Below, piece by piece: positions 17,801 through 24,427 of a stretch of DNA of 27,477 nt. Below the pieces are notes generated by a model. It was given only the letters and a program-made list of their open reading frames with translations, did not search any database and was not told the origin of the DNA. Both the position numbers and the translations under genes were made by a program. Each line of letters starts with the position of its first letter. Position 1 is the first letter of the stretch. This DNA is from JBMYQA01 sp049600855 (GTDB lineage: Bacteria > Bacteroidota > Bacteroidia > Cytophagales > Flammeovirgaceae): assembly GCA_049600855.1 (NCBI GenBank), contig JBMYQA010000050.1:1-27477 (forward strand), given 5' to 3'.

Positions 17801-18390
17801 ATGCAGCTTTTTACTTGCGGCGACAAGTCGCTGCCTTGAGCCATTGAATTCCAATAGTTTTTCCCTAGCGATTTATTTGGATCAATATAATACCGATGGA
17901 GATAATAAGACCACTCTGTATCTACCACAATGTATTCCCTGCTATCTACAGGATCACTGGTTATAAAAATATTTTGAATATTGAGTTGGGAAGTAGGATG
18001 CTCCGAATCATCATACTGCACCATTTGCCAATGCATGGACATAAAACTTTCACTAGACGGTGAATTTCCTAAAGAAACCAACAGGTTATCTGACCCACCA
18101 ACCGTTACTGCAACCGCTACATCAATCAGGTGGTTATTGGGGTTTTGAGATACCGCAAATGTTTTTACTGTCCCATGTACTGGCATGTTATTGCTGAGGT
18201 TAAACTTCTCCCAACCCGTCCCAATAACGCCTGACTTCTGACCTAAAAGGTAAAAAATATTATCTGTTCCGATAGAAAAGAGTAAGGTATGCCCATCGGG
18301 TGTCTGTAAAGCGGCCAGCTTTTTTTGTGCTGAAATCACTTCTGCTTGTTGATAGTTAGTCATCAACTCGGTAGAGGACGAAATTTTCAT
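14878..18390 (-). CDS. Large protein: beta-rich N-terminus and hydrophobic helical C-terminus
   Basis: I do not recognise a named family for this 1170-residue protein. Residues about 20-385 are beta-rich with recurring blade-like units (GHTLLFSIGTDNIFYLLGQK near 33-52, ALFLAGNQNLYYFAADQQ near 260-277, KYIVWGLNGAGEIFYTT near 306-322), suggesting a beta-propeller or lectin-like binding module. About 390-460 looks Ig-like. From about 595 on it is mostly helical: amphipathic helices at 598-700 including LFEWKDFVRTKDVFKNILLL, hydrophobic helices near 833-910, and Gly/Ala-rich hydrophobic stretches near 965-990 and 1040-1165. There is no signal peptide. The form recalls large pore-forming or membrane-inserting proteins, which is inference. 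It leads an apparent operon with two P47-like genes. A membrane-acting toxin is one option; an intracellular membrane-associated protein is another. Confidence 0.8.
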   Translation of the reverse strand: MKISSSTELMTNYQQAEVISAQKKLAALQTPDGHTLLFSIGTDNIFYLLGQKSGVIGTGWEKFNLSNNMPVHGTVKTFAVSQNPNNHLIDVAVAVTVGGSDNLLVSLGNSPSSESFMSMHWQMVQYDDSEHPTSQLNIQNIFITSDPVDSREYIVVDTEWSYYLHRYYIDPNKSLGKNYWNSMAQGSDLSPQVKSCIGRKGQDEVSGMYTLGEISSEQELLYVPTYNYWGPNSAPSVTRLQVPSGATALDVAYDSSGYTALFLAGNQNLYYFAADQQQNESSAATVFQNEVFQNVTNLYAHRSGQKYIVWGLNGAGEIFYTTCDISSVTNPSSWSTPIPILKGVEQVTTYVNKTDDGSSFVANMGDGQIVLSTQNPSSTIWTNHDIVLPAGSTISFDSYNTRIQVTDDQNQPKGQESVSISAVHRCQVLINNVPYVLDENPITVQTNHTGGVTVIEKLKGTTAGTNLKVAGLSGSIDPMANGRKKFSQLTTVEALENAQIQYSNVNIPPKPLVSAGVSYNDKSAVTSALGAMFSNIVPKLNPDGSASFFKQPDAAAWKAVPAANVFQVSGVMGDVASATMFPSQFVAQGGVFDFSNAIDAFAGDVFGWLGNVFEGAYHALIASIEGVWHMIIEIAGKAYRFLLHTLAAVAKAIEVILKAIKTFIKDVIDFIKYLFEWKDFVRTKDVFKNILLLNMQLVVDDLTNFKQTFDQDIQSLKSVIDNWAGSTAPDTWTGQVPNSGNDLGYVVSTISKVTDVFSAPAMHVFNYVLDHIVHIEMPNTSAVPQGDQVQSLMGTLVNAFQQEGNIINSAFKRVQEEFFSSSTVITSMSLADVIKKLLAILADALLDSAENLIDTAIDIFVLLVDWSKQVLTATISFPILNELLKDFGVEIEFCLLDIFCLIGAIPATIYYKIATGSAPFSSSDGFSQKIIDASSPQALDQAFNVSFDKDLSNSFKLIHLSAPAQKGILAAGHILGGAATLLGAGIYTINVVANQEDPNFILEITEGVCGLVGAASSGAARLFAQPLPIKNEAVSTANTVFTGCKITAKVAFTGGTFALAHGSSNSAAIKAEGKFAGVIFDAILGGLASIPVCYHLYELAQDEASKDHSIAVMDSVAQLCDNLGKIGKLVVQIAKVAKQPQAVAIAGVATVAVVGIDGTLNIAESIVELA

Positions 18391-18509
18391 AGCAGTATAA
18401 GTTTAATGAATAGTTTGGTGATAAGTTAAGCGCCAACTGAACCGTAATAGGAGCTCAACTACATTTGTATTAAAAATTACGGTGAGTACAACTTGACAAT
18501 GATGGTGGA

Positions 18510-18866
18510 CTAACTAAAGGAGGACATCGTCAAAAGATGCCATTCGTTTTGACTGATTTTATTTCTTTTTTTAATGGTAATTTTAGTAGGAGTGACCATG
18601 CCCAATATTCCTAGAGGTGTTGAATTGTCCCATCTTGATTTGAGTATTTTAAACTTTTGCTTTTTAGAATAACCTCTGCAATTTGGATTACAACTATAGT
18701 ATGATCCTGTTCGAGTTATTGTTAATGGATACTTGTGCTGCCTACTCAAGTATTCCGTTGAAGCAAATGGATTTTCGGCATTGATTGGGGAAACATTCGA
18801 TAACATTAAACTACATACTATTAGAGTAAAGACCCATATGAAATAAGCCAGTGAATATGAATGCAT
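18510..18866 (-). CDS. Small secreted hypothetical protein
   Basis: The 118-residue frame begins with a plausible signal peptide (hydrophobic about residues 7-23, likely cut after SPINA near 30). The mature part is basic, with two cysteines (CNPNC) and many Lys/Arg. I recognise no family. It precedes the 1170-residue gene on the same strand with a 119-base gap, so it could be the first gene of that unit or an independent gene. The start at 18866 is chosen because it yields the signal peptide. The frame may be fortuitous given its length and AT-rich surroundings, so confidence is modest. Confidence 0.42.
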   Translation of the reverse strand: MHSYSLAYFIWVFTLIVCSLMLSNVSPINAENPFASTEYLSRQHKYPLTITRTGSYYSCNPNCRGYSKKQKFKILKSRWDNSTPLGILGMVTPTKITIKKRNKISQNEWHLLTMSSFS

Positions 18867-19054
18867 TACGTTGTTGTTTAGGTGCTTTTAAAATAAATTC
18901 TTTTTAATAACTGAATTTAACTCATTAAAGTCAAGAGTTTTTTACAAAAGCTTTTCTATTAAATCACCCTTTCACGATGGTAATAGACAGGTATGCAAAA
19001 CATGGTGGGGATTAAAATAGGTGACCCAAGTGATAGCGTAGACTCCTTAAAAAG

Positions 19055-19089
19055 AACCCTCTCGAATAGATCAAGAATTCGAGAGGGTT
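19055..19089 (-). terminator. Intrinsic terminator downstream of the CocE-type gene
   Basis: Perfect 13-base arms AACCCTCTCGAAT (19055-19067) and its complement (19077-19089) enclose a 9-base loop. On the minus strand the stem is followed by CTTTTTAAGG. It lies 77 bases past the stop at 19166 and is the second of two hairpins there. Confidence 0.82.
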
Positions 19090-19106
19090 TAATTTCTTCA
19101 TGATTA

Positions 19107-19159
19107 AGAGACTGTTTGAACTTTCTCTTTCAGCTAAATAAAAAATTCAAATAGTCTCT
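19107..19159 (-). terminator. First hairpin in the 3' region of the CocE-type gene
   Basis: Arms 19107-19120 and 19146-19159 pair over 14 bases with one wobble and a 25-base loop. It starts 7 bases past the stop codon and precedes the stronger terminator. The long AT-rich loop makes it a weak terminator alone. Confidence 0.5.
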
Positions 19160-19165
19160 AAGTCA

Positions 19166-21061
19166 TTATTTCTCTACACTGGTAGGCTTACCAATCGTTA
19201 CTTTACTATCACCATATATCGTAATGGTACTTTTGATGAAGTCTTCCTCATTGGCTTTGTAGATGTTGTCCACATATTTCTGAGGATTTCGATCGATGTA
19301 AGGGAACCAGGTACTCTGTACTTGAATCATCAGTTTATGCCCTTTTTTGAAGGTGTGTAAGATGTCCTGCAAAGGAAATAAAATCGTTTCCTTTTTGTTT
19401 GGTGTAAATGGTTCTGGCTTTTCAAAGCTATTGCGGAAACGCCCTCGGAATACTTCGGCACGGACAAGTTGCTGATAACCTGCCATGCGCACATGCTTTG
19501 GTGTAGCTATAGTATTTTCTTCATCAGCAGGATATACATCAATCAATTTCACAATAAAATCAGCATCGGTAGTTGAGATCGAGGCATTGAGTTCCACCTG
19601 AATTTCTCCACCTACCAGCATGTCTTCAGTTAATTCATGGGTGGAGAAAGTCAATACATCTGGTCGGTATGAGGCATGACGTTGGTCGTCAGTCATGTAT
19701 GCTCTTGGTGTAAAGGGTACACGGGTAATTTCTGAGCGATAAGGTACGGGTTTAGCAGGATCGCTAATGTATTGAAACTCCCAAGCCTCATTGGTTTCGC
19801 CATTCATGAACAACTGACCATTTTGCCCAAAAGTAAGCGCTAGTGGTTTAATCTTTTCTGAAGGCCACGTATCATATTTTGCCCATTTTTTGATTCCTGT
19901 ATCAAATAAATAAGCATCAGGTAAAGTCATTTCTCCTTCGCCTTTTAGGTAATGGGTAAAGAATGGGTATTCGATATTCTTCTGATACCAAGTAGAAATG
20001 CTATCCCCAAAATAAATGTGATTGACAGCCTGATAGCCCCGTTCCCTCGCCCAATCCCCATGACTCCAAGGCCCCATGACAATGCGATTTTGCGACTTGG
20101 GATTCTCTTTTTCAATTGTTTTATAAATGTTCAATGGCCCGTATAAATCTTCCGCATCAAACCAACCGCCCACCGTCAATACGGCATGATCAATGCCTTT
20201 CAAATGAGGAAGGATGTTTCTTGCTTGCCAAAACTCGTCATAATTTGGATGCTCTACGACTTGCTGCCAGAAAAAGTTATCGGAGAAAAAATCTTCTGTC
20301 ATGTTCTTCAATGGCCCTTTTTCCAAGAAAAACTCATATGCATCTTTGGTATTTCCACTTGTCTTCAACTTATCCCATTTCTTACTATACCAACTCTCTT
20401 TCGTAGGCCCGCCCGTTTGATGCCCAAACACGGGATAGGCAAAGGTATAACTTTCCAAAAATGCGCCCATGTGGTGAAAATCATCAAAAAAGAAATCGGC
20501 AATGGGTGCTTGTGGTGAAGAAGCGACTAAGGCAGGGTGCGCGTCAGGTAAGGCAGAAGCCGTATAATGCCCAGGGTACGAAATGCCCCATTGCCCCACT
20601 CTGCCATTGTGATTTTTGACATTTTTCAGCAGCCATTCAATCGTATCGTAAGTATCTGAACTTTCATCAATAGCTTTCTTCTTTTTAGGATTATTCCCTT
20701 TAATGTTGGGACGCATATTATCGTAAGTACCTTCCGACATCCAACGTCCGCGGACATCCTGATACACAAAAATATAGCCATCGCGCATTAAGAAGGAAGA
20801 AGGCCCAAGGCGCTTTTTAAATTCGTTAGCACCGTAAGGTCTTACGCTGTAAGGAGTACGCTGCATCAAAAAAGGGTAGCTTTTCGACTGATCTTTAGGA
20901 GCATAAACCGCCGTAAATAGTTTCACCCCATCCCGCATGGGAATTTGGTATTCGAACTTGTCATAGTTAGCAATGATGTAAGCAGAATCTGTCAACACTT
21001 GTGCAATCACGCCCGAAGATGACAGGAATAAAAAGCTAAGTAGCAAAAGATATCGTATCAT
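19166..21061 (-). CDS. Secreted CocE/NonD family hydrolase, alpha-amino acid ester hydrolase-like
   Basis: The 631-residue enzyme has a signal peptide (1 to about 20), an alpha/beta-hydrolase domain (about 30-360) and a C-terminal jelly-roll domain (about 400-625), the layout of the X-Pro dipeptidyl-peptidase S15/CocE family. The catalytic triad is visible: Ser161 in GQWGISYPG, Asp302 in GGWFDAEDLYG and His334 in GPWSHGDWA. Asp302 is followed by Glu304 and Asp305, and DD at 193-194 lies in a region where alpha-amino acid ester hydrolases place an acidic residue. In those enzymes such an acidic cluster binds the substrate amino group. It may therefore act on amino-acid esters, amides or peptides in the periplasm or outside; cocaine-esterase-type specificity is less likely. 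It appears monocistronic, with a palindrome 83-100 bases upstream and a double hairpin downstream. Confidence 0.92.
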   Translation of the reverse strand: MIRYLLLLSFLFLSSSGVIAQVLTDSAYIIANYDKFEYQIPMRDGVKLFTAVYAPKDQSKSYPFLMQRTPYSVRPYGANEFKKRLGPSSFLMRDGYIFVYQDVRGRWMSEGTYDNMRPNIKGNNPKKKKAIDESSDTYDTIEWLLKNVKNHNGRVGQWGISYPGHYTASALPDAHPALVASSPQAPIADFFFDDFHHMGAFLESYTFAYPVFGHQTGGPTKESWYSKKWDKLKTSGNTKDAYEFFLEKGPLKNMTEDFFSDNFFWQQVVEHPNYDEFWQARNILPHLKGIDHAVLTVGGWFDAEDLYGPLNIYKTIEKENPKSQNRIVMGPWSHGDWARERGYQAVNHIYFGDSISTWYQKNIEYPFFTHYLKGEGEMTLPDAYLFDTGIKKWAKYDTWPSEKIKPLALTFGQNGQLFMNGETNEAWEFQYISDPAKPVPYRSEITRVPFTPRAYMTDDQRHASYRPDVLTFSTHELTEDMLVGGEIQVELNASISTTDADFIVKLIDVYPADEENTIATPKHVRMAGYQQLVRAEVFRGRFRNSFEKPEPFTPNKKETILFPLQDILHTFKKGHKLMIQVQSTWFPYIDRNPQKYVDNIYKANEEDFIKSTITIYGDSKVTIGKPTSVEK

Positions 21062-21143
21062 GAGTAAATGAGTAAGGGTTTAGCCTTGGTTAGTGCTAAG
21101 CCTAATGTTGTAGAAATTATGTGGCGCAAAAGAAAGAAAGTTT

Positions 21144-21161
21144 GTACTAGTACACTAGTAC
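21144..21161. promoter_or_regulatory. 18-bp near-perfect palindrome upstream of the CocE-type gene
   Basis: GTACTAGT and ACTAGTAC flank a 2-base AC centre. The site lies 83-100 bases upstream of the hydrolase start, and on the same strand it is about 80 bases past the Rpn-type gene stop. It lacks a following T run, so an operator for the hydrolase is more likely than a terminator. The regulator is unknown. Confidence 0.45.
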
Positions 21162-21238
21162 TAATACACGAAGTGAGTTTTGGGAGGATTGAGTGGTAAC
21201 TCATAAACCATACATGATAAACGATAAGAAGATAAAAA

Positions 21239-22123
21239 TTAACTATTTTCTGCTATTTTCTGAATCTCGTCTGCTGTAAGCCCTGTTAATTGCATAATTT
21301 GTTCTAAAGGGAATTGTGCTCGAAGCATATTCATCGCAACTAACTCAATTCCTTCTGAACTTCCTTCTATCTTTCCTTCCGTTCTTCCTTCTTCAAAAGC
21401 GGTATCGAGTGAATTTTTCAAATCACGATAATACTTCAAACTATCTTCGTAAGCGTTTAATTGATCAGGTGTGAATTTGGCTACTTCAGCAGTTTCAAAT
21501 AATTTTTTAAAAACCCTTTCCCTAAGTTGATCTGGAATGCGATCTAACCGATTCAGGTTGCGCAATACATAGAGCCATTTCTCAAAACGGGAATTCAATT
21601 CATCTAGCGATTTATTGAATTTTGGCATTTCTAAATAAATAAAAGTCAGTTTATCGTAAAATACTTTACATGTTTCTATATCGGTAAGCTTGATATCATA
21701 GCGATATTTATGAGGTTGTTCTTTATCTTCTTCAAATATAAAGTCTAGGATAGCTACTGTATAAACTGCTTTTAACTCATAATTCCATTCGCTACCCCTT
21801 GTTGCTTGCTCTCTTATCGGAAAAGTTGAATAATAAATTGTTCTATCTTTGAAAAAACGTTGCTTTGTTTTTTGTAACTCTACAATAAATTTCTCTCCGC
21901 GTTCATTTTCACAATACAGATCAAAGATGGCTTTTCGATCTAGTTCCGTAGAACTCAACTGTTCATTACGGATATAATTTATCTCTCGGATTTCTCCTTG
22001 CTCTTCTTTTAATAACTCATTAAGAAAATCTAATAACAAATCTTTATTAGGCTCTTCTCCGAAGAGCTTTTTAAAACCGTAGTCAGTAAAAGGATTAATG
22101 TACTTTTCTACAAATTGAGCCAT
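21239..22123 (-). CDS. Rpn family PD-(D/E)XK nuclease / transposase-like protein
   Basis: From Met at 22123 the protein is 294 residues and begins MAQFVEKYINPFTDYGFKKL, the standard start of this family (PF12784-type). An upstream in-frame ATG at 22156 would add 11 residues that match nothing, so 22123 is preferred. A nuclease core is visible in DRKAIFDLYCENERGEKF, followed by IVELQK, which gives the D...ExQ pattern of the PD-(D/E)XK fold. The C-terminus has the family's low-complexity EEGRTEGKIEGSSEG stretch and a helical tail. Characterised Rpn proteins are DNA endonucleases that promote RecA-independent recombination; many Bacteroidota carry several copies. There are no terminal repeats or target duplications, so this is not an intact transposon. 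It lies 61 bases after the GH3-type gene, separated by an AT-rich hairpin. Confidence 0.88.
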   Translation of the reverse strand: MAQFVEKYINPFTDYGFKKLFGEEPNKDLLLDFLNELLKEEQGEIREINYIRNEQLSSTELDRKAIFDLYCENERGEKFIVELQKTKQRFFKDRTIYYSTFPIREQATRGSEWNYELKAVYTVAILDFIFEEDKEQPHKYRYDIKLTDIETCKVFYDKLTFIYLEMPKFNKSLDELNSRFEKWLYVLRNLNRLDRIPDQLRERVFKKLFETAEVAKFTPDQLNAYEDSLKYYRDLKNSLDTAFEEGRTEGKIEGSSEGIELVAMNMLRAQFPLEQIMQLTGLTADEIQKIAENS

Positions 22124-22140
22124 AAGATAGATGATTTGAT

Positions 22141-22186
22141 AGTTACAAAAATACAAATTAGTTAGGAGTTTTTCCTATTTGTAACT
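22141..22186 (-). terminator. AT-rich hairpin between the GH3-type and Rpn-type genes
   Basis: Arms AGTTACAAA (22141-22149) and TTTGTAACT (22178-22186) pair perfectly, and an inner AGGA/TCCT stem is nested inside. On the minus strand, ACAAATAGGA...TCCT...ATTTGT followed by ATTTTTG can also form a terminator-like hairpin. The same DNA contains TATTTTTG, a possible -7 promoter element for the Rpn-type gene. Confidence 0.4.
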
Positions 22187-23684
22187 ACCCCAATTTCCAC
22201 TCCTGAATCTTATCCGCAATTTTCCGATCATTCGCTAAACGAGGCACTTTGTTTTGCCCACCTAATTTACCAATAGACTTCATGTATTGCTGAAAAGCAT
22301 CCGTTTGTAACGGAGTAATGCTCAATTGTTTCAAAATACCTCCTTGAATCAAATCATCGTAATACGCATTTAGCTCACAGAGTTTTTTGTCAAGTGTTGC
22401 AGAAAAAGCTTCCATATCACTTGGTTCCCTTTCGAAGGCAACTAGCCATTCGTGATGTGGTAATCCTGCAGAAGGGTTGACTTTTGGCGCAACGGAAAAC
22501 TCAGTAATTTCTACCTCTGGATGTTGCGATTGGGCGTATTTCATGGCCTGCTCTACCTCTTCTCCAATTACATGTTCGCCAAAAGCGGAAATGAAGTGCT
22601 TGATTCGACCTGTAACTAATAAGCGATAGGGTTTTTTGGAAATAAACTTGACCGTATCGCCAATGGAGTAGCCCCACAGCCCTGCATTGGAATTGATAAT
22701 GACCGCATAATTTTTATTCAATTCCACCTCTTCGATACTCAAACGCGTTGGGTTTTCATTAAAATATTCATCGGCAGGAACAAATTCAAAGAAAATTCCG
22801 CTATTGAGTAAAATCAGCAAGCCTTCTTCGGTTTGACTATCTTGGTAAGCAATGAACCCTTCTGAAGCGGGGTAGGTTTCAATCGAATCGATCTTTTTCC
22901 CTATGGTTTCATACAGCTTATTTCGATAGGGTTCAAAGTTTACGCCACCGTAGACGAATAAGGAGAAATCTGGAAAAACTTCCTTAATGGCTTGACCTGT
23001 ACGCTCTTGGATTCGATCAAAATACATTTGTACCCATGGAGGAATGCCCGAAATGAGGGACATGGGTTGGGTGATGGTTTCGTTAATGATGTGCTCCAAT
23101 TTATTTTCCCAATCTTCAATGCAATTGGTTTCATAACTCGGCAGCTGATTTCCCCTCAAATAGCTAGGCACATGATGATTGACGATGCCCGAAAGCCTTC
23201 CTGTATGAATCCCACCTTGAGTGGTTAATTCGGGACTACCTGAAAGAAAAATCATCTTCTTATCTAAGAAAACGGAGTTCCCTGTTTCATGAATGTACGC
23301 CAATAAGGCATTTCGAGCAGAATTGATGTGATTCGGAATAGATGCTTGGGTAATCGGAATGTATTTCGTGCCTGAAGTGGTACCCGAAGTTTTGGCAAAA
23401 TAGGCAGGTTTTCCTTTCCAGAGAATGTCTGCTTCTCCCGCTACCACGCGATCTACATAAGGCCTCAATTGTTCATAATCACGAATGGGAACCTGTTTAC
23501 GAAAATCTGCATACGATTTGATATCTCGAAAACCATGATCTTTACCAAAAGCGGTTCTACTCGCTTGCTGAATTAACTGTTGAAAGGTTTTTTGTTGATA
23601 CGCTGCAGGCCGATTTTTCCATTTTTCATCTTGCTGATGAATGTAGGCCGCCAATGGTTTACTAAGCAGACTTCGGATTCCCAT
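22185..23684 (-). CDS. Bacterial GH3-family acyl-adenylating-type protein
   Basis: The 499-residue protein belongs to the GH3 family of the ANL adenylating superfamily. In plants GH3 enzymes join jasmonate or auxin to amino acids; the bacterial substrates are unknown. The phosphate-binding motif AKTSGTTSGTKYIPIT (97-112) is intact, the Pro/Trp-rich mid region (SGIPPWVQMYFDRI) and the YPASEGF stretch match the family, and the C-terminal domain carries LLVTGRIKHFISAFGEHV, the hinge and catalytic segment. Length is normal. There is no signal peptide, so it is cytoplasmic. It probably has its own promoter in the 230-base gap upstream, and the Rpn-type gene follows 61 bases downstream. Its substrate cannot be deduced from the neighbours. 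Confidence 0.93.
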   Translation of the reverse strand: MGIRSLLSKPLAAYIHQQDEKWKNRPAAYQQKTFQQLIQQASRTAFGKDHGFRDIKSYADFRKQVPIRDYEQLRPYVDRVVAGEADILWKGKPAYFAKTSGTTSGTKYIPITQASIPNHINSARNALLAYIHETGNSVFLDKKMIFLSGSPELTTQGGIHTGRLSGIVNHHVPSYLRGNQLPSYETNCIEDWENKLEHIINETITQPMSLISGIPPWVQMYFDRIQERTGQAIKEVFPDFSLFVYGGVNFEPYRNKLYETIGKKIDSIETYPASEGFIAYQDSQTEEGLLILLNSGIFFEFVPADEYFNENPTRLSIEEVELNKNYAVIINSNAGLWGYSIGDTVKFISKKPYRLLVTGRIKHFISAFGEHVIGEEVEQAMKYAQSQHPEVEITEFSVAPKVNPSAGLPHHEWLVAFEREPSDMEAFSATLDKKLCELNAYYDDLIQGGILKQLSITPLQTDAFQQYMKSIGKLGGQNKVPRLANDRKIADKIQEWKLG

Positions 23685-23706
23685 AACAAGTTATTTTAGT
23701 ATGGGG

Positions 23707-23737
23707 CAAAGTTGTGAAGTATTGTGGAGAGGGACAA
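23707..23737 (-). promoter_or_regulatory. Candidate promoter of the GH3-type gene
   Basis: On the minus strand CTTG (its TTG at 23737-23735) is followed after 20 bases by CAACTTTG (23714-23707). This is close to the Bacteroidota TTTG / TAnnTTTG pair. It would start a transcript about 15-20 bases before the ATG at 23684. One consensus base (T of TA) is missing. Confidence 0.35.
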
Positions 23738-23914
23738 GGTAATACGCGATTCCTGTCTTACATCTTTTGGAAACTTATTGATAAGCAAACCAGTTCTCTT
23801 AAATGGTTATCAATTTCATTTTTTAGCGTACAATGGAGCTCGAATCTAGTCAGGCAAAAAGGAAAGCTATATGAAAGGAATGGAGTGTTGGCCGATATGA
23901 TGTAGACGATGTGC

Positions 23915-24226
23915 TTACTTCTTGATTTTATTGACCATTTCATTGTAATGGTTATAGAGCGTATTGATGAATGTTAAAATGATGGCAATGCCACTAATGA
24001 TGTAGATGATGGTGAAAATTTTTCCTCCATCTGTTTGGGGAGAAAAATCTCCATAACCGACAGTGGTAAGGGTGATTACCGAAAAATATAGGGAATCGAG
24101 CCAACTCCAGCCCTCCAGAAAGTGGTAAGAAACCGTACCAATGGTTAGCACTATTGAAGTAGTGATGAGTAAATCTCGGTACTCCTTGTTTCTTAAGAAC
24201 TCAATTATAGTATCAAAAAGTATCAC
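23915..24226 (-). CDS. Two-transmembrane potassium channel
   Basis: The 103-residue protein has one membrane helix (about 19-37), a pore helix (about 43-55), the K+ selectivity filter TVGYGD (55-60) and a second membrane helix (about 68-90), followed by a short basic tail. This is the minimal pore module (Ion_trans_2); four copies would form a channel in the inner membrane. There is no RCK or cyclic-nucleotide domain, so any gating domain must come from elsewhere or be absent. It is divergent from the DUF1905/YdeI gene and lies 230 bases upstream of the GH3-type gene on the same strand. Confidence 0.93.
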   Translation of the reverse strand: MILFDTIIEFLRNKEYRDLLITTSIVLTIGTVSYHFLEGWSWLDSLYFSVITLTTVGYGDFSPQTDGGKIFTIIYIISGIAIILTFINTLYNHYNEMVNKIKK

Positions 24227-24258
24227 GACTAATAATGGTTAAAGCGCTTCAATGTCTA

Positions 24259-24284
24259 CAAACAAAAATATCAGCTTTTGTTTG
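24259..24284 (-). promoter_or_regulatory. Inverted repeat and possible -7 box upstream of the K+ channel
   Basis: Perfect 9-base arms CAAACAAAA (24259-24267) and TTTTGTTTG (24276-24284) lie 33-58 bases before the channel start. On the minus strand the same DNA includes TATTTTTG (24270-24263), which fits TAnnTTTG. A TTTTG lies upstream, but only about 14 bases away, so the promoter call is weak. Confidence 0.35.
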
Positions 24285-24391
24285 CAAAACGATAAATTAG
24301 GCGTTTCTTTCTATTGGTCAGGTAAGAATTTGAGGCAAACCAGTATAAATGATGTGTATTGAGCATTTAACTTTCTGTCAAGGGAAATCGT

Positions 24392-24399
24392 TATGTTTG
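24392..24399 (+). promoter_or_regulatory. Candidate -7 promoter element TATGTTTG
   Basis: This is an exact match to TAnnTTTG, ending 28 bases before the ATG at 24428. No clean TTTG lies at the usual distance upstream; the best is the T-rich CTTTCTG at 24371-24377. Confidence 0.45.
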
Positions 24400-24427
24400 A
24401 GTAAATTCATTAATCTATTTTTAGCTC

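Noticed and set aside
21345..21400. CTTCC-rich direct repeats in the Rpn-type gene
   Set aside because: They encode the family's normal Glu-Gly-Arg/Lys low-complexity segment and are not an independent repeat element.
21239..22123. An active insertion sequence around the Rpn-type gene
   Set aside because: No terminal inverted repeats or target-site duplication are visible, and the neighbouring genes are intact.
22124..22156. Upstream ATG of the Rpn-type gene
   Set aside because: It adds 11 residues not seen in the family, whose members begin close to the YINPFTDYGFKKLFG motif.
23714..23905. Plus-strand frame of 63 codons between the GH3-type and channel genes
   Set aside because: No family resemblance, no leader, and a minus-strand frame of similar length overlaps it; both look like chance in a 230-base spacer.
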